Positions 38,601 to 41,425 of a DNA stretch of 41,425 bases are shown in pieces. The notes below the pieces were generated by a model. It ran no database searches, was not told where the DNA came from, and saw only the letters and a program-made list of their open reading frames with translations. A program made the translations under genes and the position numbers. Within the stretch, counting starts at the first letter, position 1. Each line of letters opens with the position of its first letter. Source of the DNA: Eubacteriales bacterium (GTDB lineage Bacteria; Bacillota; Clostridia; Christensenellales; Aristaeellaceae); contig JAQUWD010000036.1 of assembly GCA_028693055.1 (NCBI GenBank), positions 1 through 41,425 on the forward strand, read 5' to 3'.

Positions 38601-41012
38601 GGTGTCAGGGGTATTATCCAAGCTGCTGCGGGCGTCCTCGCCTAACAGCGCAGAGAATTGATCGCTGACCACCAACGGCTCCAGCCGAACGCCGTTCCAG
38701 CGGTACAGGCAAACGCCGCCGGGTACATTGCGGATCACATCTTGCAGCTGTGCCTGCTGTTCTACTTGTGTAGTCATATCAATATAGGTAGTATAGGCGG
38801 TGAGCGTGCCGTCCTGCTGGAGAACGGTGTTCACGTTCAGATGTAACCATTTTTGCTTGCCGCTAGGCGTTTTGCAAGAGACGGTTCCATCAACGTGCGG
38901 TTCGCCGTTTTTGAGAGCGACAGCCATATTGTGCAGCATCTGGCGGCCAACCTCGTCCACAAAGCTTCCATCATCTTTTTCAAAGCGATCAGAAAGCTCC
39001 TGCTTGGTACTCTCCAGCAGGTCACAAAGGCCCTTGTTCACATATTGGACGCGAGTAGCATGTGTGTTGGGGTCAATGGAGCGCACTGCCACGCCCGCTG
39101 TAATGTTATTAACCAGCTCGTCAAGCTGTGCTTGCGCCTCTTTTAAGTCGGTGATATCGTTAAACGATGCATAGAGCAGCGTGCTTCCATCCGGCTGCTT
39201 TACACAGTTGATAATCTCATTGATCCATTTGATACGGCCGTCCGGCAAAAGATAACGGAAGGTGATGGCACACTTTGGGACGCCTTGATACAAGCTGTCA
39301 ATGGCTTTGGAAACAGACGGCAGATCGTCTTGATGGATTCCGTAGGTTATGCTTTCTTCGATTGCTTCCAGTACTTTGTCAGGGGCAAGCTCAAGAAGCT
39401 CGCAGAAGCTTTTGTTGATGTACTGGTATTCCAGCTTTCTGGTGCCTGGGCGGATAACGGAAACACATAATCCGCACGCGATGTTTTCAATGATCTCCAC
39501 GTTTTTCTTCTGCGCTGTTTTGGACGCTGTGACGTCCATGAGGTATTCGATGCGGGCTTCGCGTCCTGCCCAAGTGACGATATGCCCCTCTACCTGAAAG
39601 GATTTGCCCGTACGGTCGGAATAAATCTCCATCTGCCCGCCCGCTTTTGCGCATGCCAGTAAACCGGCACAAAAGGCGCAGGGCTTGTCAGCGCCCAGCA
39701 AAAATTCATAACACACCTTACCGGAATAGTCCTTCGTATCGGTACACAACGCCTGAGAGACCGTTTTGTTCAGATACAGCAGCTCGTTTGTCTTGTTGTC
39801 GGTAACCACGATGGCGGCGCCGCTGTTGTCGGTGATTTCGGTCATCAGTTCCCGCAGCTGGGGCATTTCCGTGTAGACCGCATGAACGATGGGAACGCCG
39901 TCCTCCGTTCTTGTGCGACGGAAGCTGCCGTTGATCCATACATAGCCGCCGTTTTTATGAGGAACACGGTAGTCTAGCGAGACGGAGCTATCCCCGGCTA
40001 CTGCCTGTGCGATAGCAGCCCATACGCGCTCCACATCATCAGGATGGATGGAAACCTTTGCGCTGTCCGCAATCCATTCTTTATATTCCTCGTTACTATA
40101 GCCGGCGATCATGGCCATATCCTTGGACTGATAAATAAGCCTCATCTCGCCGTCCTCATAGCGATAGAGGGCCGTGCCGCCGGGCAGTGCGTCCAGAACA
40201 TTTTCCATCTGGGACTGCTTGGCGTGCTCGGCGGTGACGTCGTAGCAGACCGATAGGATAACGTCGCGACCGTTATTATCCGCAGCCAGCTTACCGATGT
40301 CGTGAATCCAGATATAGGTACCGTCTCGTTTGCGCATCCGGTAGTCTACAACATAGTTTTCTTGGACTGCTAGCTGCCGCTGTACAGCTTCATTTACCAG
40401 CTCGCGGTCATCCGGGTGCATGGTGTTTTCAATGTAGCCGCCAATATCCGCTATAAACTCTTCTTCATTTTGATAGCCCAGATAGTTCAGCATATGATTA
40501 TTGATGAAATAGAACGGAAAATGCTCCTCATAGTAACCGCCCATCATACCGCCTGCCAGTGTGGACAGCACTAGGTCACGCTTTTCCTGCTCCTCTTTCA
40601 TACGCTGCTGCTCCAAGGGAAAATACTCATTTTCCTGCTGCTGCGTGTCCGCCACGGAAAAATGTATGGAGCAGAGCTTTTCTGCACCGTTTTCCATACG
40701 AGAGGCAGCGGTGATGCGTATCATAAGCACTACGTTGTTGTAAGAAAAGCGCGCGCGTAGAAAAGCAACGCCGCCTTCACTGCCGATGGGAGAGAAGGAT
40801 TCCTCCAGCAGGCAGAGCTCATAAGGTTCCGGAGCAGCAGCTATTTCCTTTTCGAGATAGCTACGCGCCTCCTCCTTGGAATGCACATCCTCATGTTCGC
40901 CAGTACCAAACCAGCAAATATCTTCTGACAGCAGTGCCAACGCTTTCTCGCTGCTGCGTTGTACAAAATCAAACTGACAAAATTCTTTTATCAGCTCAAG
41001 CGTATTTTTCAC
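35625..41012 (-). CDS. giant soluble multi-PAS hybrid histidine kinase with two REC domains
   Basis: A hybrid kinase of about 1795 residues with no membrane helix. Order: NTF2/SnoaL-like domain (about 1-125), a short coiled coil, eight PAS domains and a ninth divergent one (about 145-1270), HisKA with H1296 in AMSHDIRTPMNAI, HATPase (NAIKYTPEGG, DTGIGIS, GTGLGLSI), then two receivers with D1593 (FMDIRMPVMDG) and D1721 (TDLMMPEMDG). Several PAS repeats share WI-x-x-I motifs and 'HPDD' loops, pointing to internal duplication. The third PAS has a C434, C445-x2-C448 motif. GTG 41012 is chosen because AGGAGG is nine bases upstream; the in-frame ATG at 41033 would include that SD. Signal and output are unknown. 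Confidence 0.92.
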   Translation of the reverse strand: MKNTLELIKEFCQFDFVQRSSEKALALLSEDICWFGTGEHEDVHSKEEARSYLEKEIAAAPEPYELCLLEESFSPIGSEGGVAFLRARFSYNNVVLMIRITAASRMENGAEKLCSIHFSVADTQQQENEYFPLEQQRMKEEQEKRDLVLSTLAGGMMGGYYEEHFPFYFINNHMLNYLGYQNEEEFIADIGGYIENTMHPDDRELVNEAVQRQLAVQENYVVDYRMRKRDGTYIWIHDIGKLAADNNGRDVILSVCYDVTAEHAKQSQMENVLDALPGGTALYRYEDGEMRLIYQSKDMAMIAGYSNEEYKEWIADSAKVSIHPDDVERVWAAIAQAVAGDSSVSLDYRVPHKNGGYVWINGSFRRTRTEDGVPIVHAVYTEMPQLRELMTEITDNSGAAIVVTDNKTNELLYLNKTVSQALCTDTKDYSGKVCYEFLLGADKPCAFCAGLLACAKAGGQMEIYSDRTGKSFQVEGHIVTWAGREARIEYLMDVTASKTAQKKNVEIIENIACGLCVSVIRPGTRKLEYQYINKSFCELLELAPDKVLEAIEESITYGIHQDDLPSVSKAIDSLYQGVPKCAITFRYLLPDGRIKWINEIINCVKQPDGSTLLYASFNDITDLKEAQAQLDELVNNITAGVAVRSIDPNTHATRVQYVNKGLCDLLESTKQELSDRFEKDDGSFVDEVGRQMLHNMAVALKNGEPHVDGTVSCKTPSGKQKWLHLNVNTVLQQDGTLTAYTTYIDMTTQVEQQAQLQDVIRNVPGGVCLYRWNGVRLEPLVVSDQFSALLGEDARSSLDNTPDTTFRHAHPDDLPRLQREVVDGFRTGKIETVYRSLNSITGEYLYIQLRGTAVPQADGTQLAYVSYSDITAERLNAQKLRASERILEAATEHAGLWYWTFDPATDKAYFSERCIRDFGFPPVMENFPESWLKKGRVLSEYCDIFRNAVRDIKREAGEANFEAQVKMKDNLPHWNEFRFKYLPNEDGTPGLAVCTARIIDEQKAAQTRYELESQKPSLGEQDLLYHSAMNLTTGQTIDHVYHVENQDLAKENITIEKITQYVASRIVDAADREKFIRLNQLPTLREMAQRGENRYSMDYRRRMPDGRILWVRNLWSIVQNPNSDELILFAYCYNIHAQKMLSEILSRSTSLSYIALSSLYLDSDQAMLHIAGGEQNTNEFLPYDKFRHIHAERIADRVERQDYLYNTDPKTIIEQLKKSDTYFFLTKVKQPDGSLVIYRTQLYSYDRENNICVLTVSNVTELLKQEEQKKDQLTQALEVAQQANRAKTDFLSAMSHDIRTPMNAIVGMCELALENERDSAQVHESLQTIQSSSQILLSLINNILDMSRIESGKLVLNEAPFSLKAQVQKTADSYRILAQQKKQQFQLHTSISHDSCYADVARIHSAIDNIVSNAIKYTPEGGTVTYRVTELPYEKSGIGLYHFEISDTGIGISEAAQAHIFEPFYRGEGGIDPNTQGTGLGLSITKEIVELKGGTISVKSAVNVGTTFIVELPLHFSTEKVPDDSAQAKKSAQERDLTGIHILVCEDHPVNQKVVARILEKAHASVTIAANGQEGYEKFVQSLPGTYQMIFMDIRMPVMDGYEATAAIRASTHAQAKTIPIVALSANAFAENVQKSLQHGMNAHIAKPVVPQQIYDAVATFCADSKIVVKKKVLFVDDAELNIAVLTVNLQDDYEVLVARNGAEALNLLEQHPDISAVITDLMMPEMDGITLIKTIRANDRYNHIAVLANTQYGGVQQEQALRQIGADDFLYKPTTPQVVEKRLKAALQKHSSGL

Positions 41013-41059
41013 GGTTGTGTTCCTCCTACCCATTAGACTGTATGCATGGACGTCAGATC

Positions 41060-41068
41060 ATTATAGCA
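41060..41068 (-). promoter_or_regulatory. promoter of the giant kinase gene
   Basis: On the minus strand an extended -10, TGCTATAAT (-10 at 41065-41060), about 48 bases before the GTG start. No good -35 at 17 bases; the extended -10 may compensate. Confidence 0.55.
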
Positions 41069-41175
41069 CGTAAACCATTACAATATACTATGTATAATAT
41101 AGCTCAAAGCAACCAAATATGCAATAAAAAATGGAAGGATCGTTCTATTTCCTAGTATGTCTCAAATTGCAAAAA

Positions 41176-41203
41176 GGACACGGTCAATCCTTTGGCCGTG
41201 TCC
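41176..41203. terminator. terminator, best oriented to the minus strand
   Basis: GGACACGG (41176-41183) pairs with CCGTGTCC (41196-41203). Five A residues to the left become a T-tract on the minus strand; the right side has only CTTT. It would end leftward transcripts coming from beyond the window. Confidence 0.75.
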
Positions 41204-41205
41204 CT

Positions 41206-41352
41206 TTAGTCAACCTTGATGATAGAGTACGCTCTAAGTAGCCGTACATCATCTTTGTCAAAACGAGAATAGCGCCACAATTCTAAATAAAATATAACGC
41301 GGGAGTTTAACAGCCATTTCCCCCAAAACAGCTCTTTAGCCCTTATGTGGCT
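41206..41352 (-). other. possible C-terminal gene remnant
   Basis: A minus-strand open frame of 48 codons ends exactly three bases before the terminator. It reads FWGKWLLNSRVIFYLELW, then RYSRFDKDDVRLLRAYSIIK. No start codon, and a stop bounds it upstream. The rich aromatic and charged pattern and the terminator suggest a former gene, but the length could occur by chance and I do not recognise the family. Confidence 0.25.
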
Positions 41353-41386
41353 TTATTTTTTTGTCAAAATATTTTGTTTTAATATA

Positions 41387-41415
41387 TTGTAATTTATTGT
41401 AAAGTATGATATAAT
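41387..41415 (+). promoter_or_regulatory. outward promoter at the right edge
   Basis: -35 TTGTAA (41387-41392), 17-base spacer, -10 TATAAT (41410-41415), in a very AT-rich stretch. It would drive a gene beyond the right end. Confidence 0.65.
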
Positions 41416-41425
41416 AAAGAATTAG

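Overview
The window looks like the chromosome of an anaerobic, carbohydrate-using clostridium (Bacillota, Clostridia; GC roughly 50%). The reasons are the Gram-positive order rpmH-rnpA-yidD-yidC-jag, consensus sigma-A promoters, strong AGGAGG ribosome binding sites, two 'reverse' rubrerythrins with a rubredoxin, GH2/GH36/GH43/GH51 glycosidases without signal peptides, and large hybrid kinases fused to solute-binding domains. No species can be named. The left edge probably lies close to oriC, because dnaA normally sits on the other side of rpmH, but no DnaA boxes were recognised.

Layout. 1-2966: rpmH, rnpA, yidD, yidC, jag, with a structured rpmH-rnpA gap and a clear terminator. 3017-8101: a PHP-domain protein, then a LacI regulator divergent from a GH2 beta-galactosidase with a pair of matching operators. 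8204-8571: a tRNA operon (Arg-TCT, His-GTG, Gln-TTG). 8725-17329: a signalling operon of stand-alone Hpt, membrane GGDEF protein, SBP-SBP-HK-REC-REC kinase, second Hpt, and SBP-SBP-HK-REC kinase, preceded by a foldable 5' leader and followed by an acetyltransferase remnant and a terminator. 17370-27170: araR-araB-araA-araD on the minus strand, divergent from GH51 arabinofuranosidase, then a GH43 exo-beta-1,3-galactanase-like enzyme and a GH36 alpha-galactosidase. 27205-29744: a hairpin cassette bracketed by a 24-bp direct repeat, a rubredoxin with a shortened cysteine knuckle, and two almost identical reverse rubrerythrins separated by a dead XRE regulator. 29891-32819: thrC, a small membrane protein with a WHPxW tandem repeat, a NUDIX hydrolase, and a truncated rdgB/HAM1 gene. 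32749-41012: a second GH2 enzyme and a soluble hybrid kinase of about 1795 residues with a long PAS array. 41034-41425: a terminator, a possible gene remnant and an outward promoter.

How the genes may work together (inference). The glycosidases fit removal of arabinose and galactose from imported arabinogalactan side-chain oligosaccharides; arabinose then flows through AraA, AraB and AraD to xylulose-5-phosphate. No sugar transporter lies in the window. The signalling operon has three REC domains, two phosphotransfer proteins and one diguanylate cyclase but no DNA-binding response regulator, so its output must lie elsewhere or be c-di-GMP itself. Several gene remnants (GNAT, XRE, rdgB) and the repeat cassette show that the 17-33 kb part has been rearranged.
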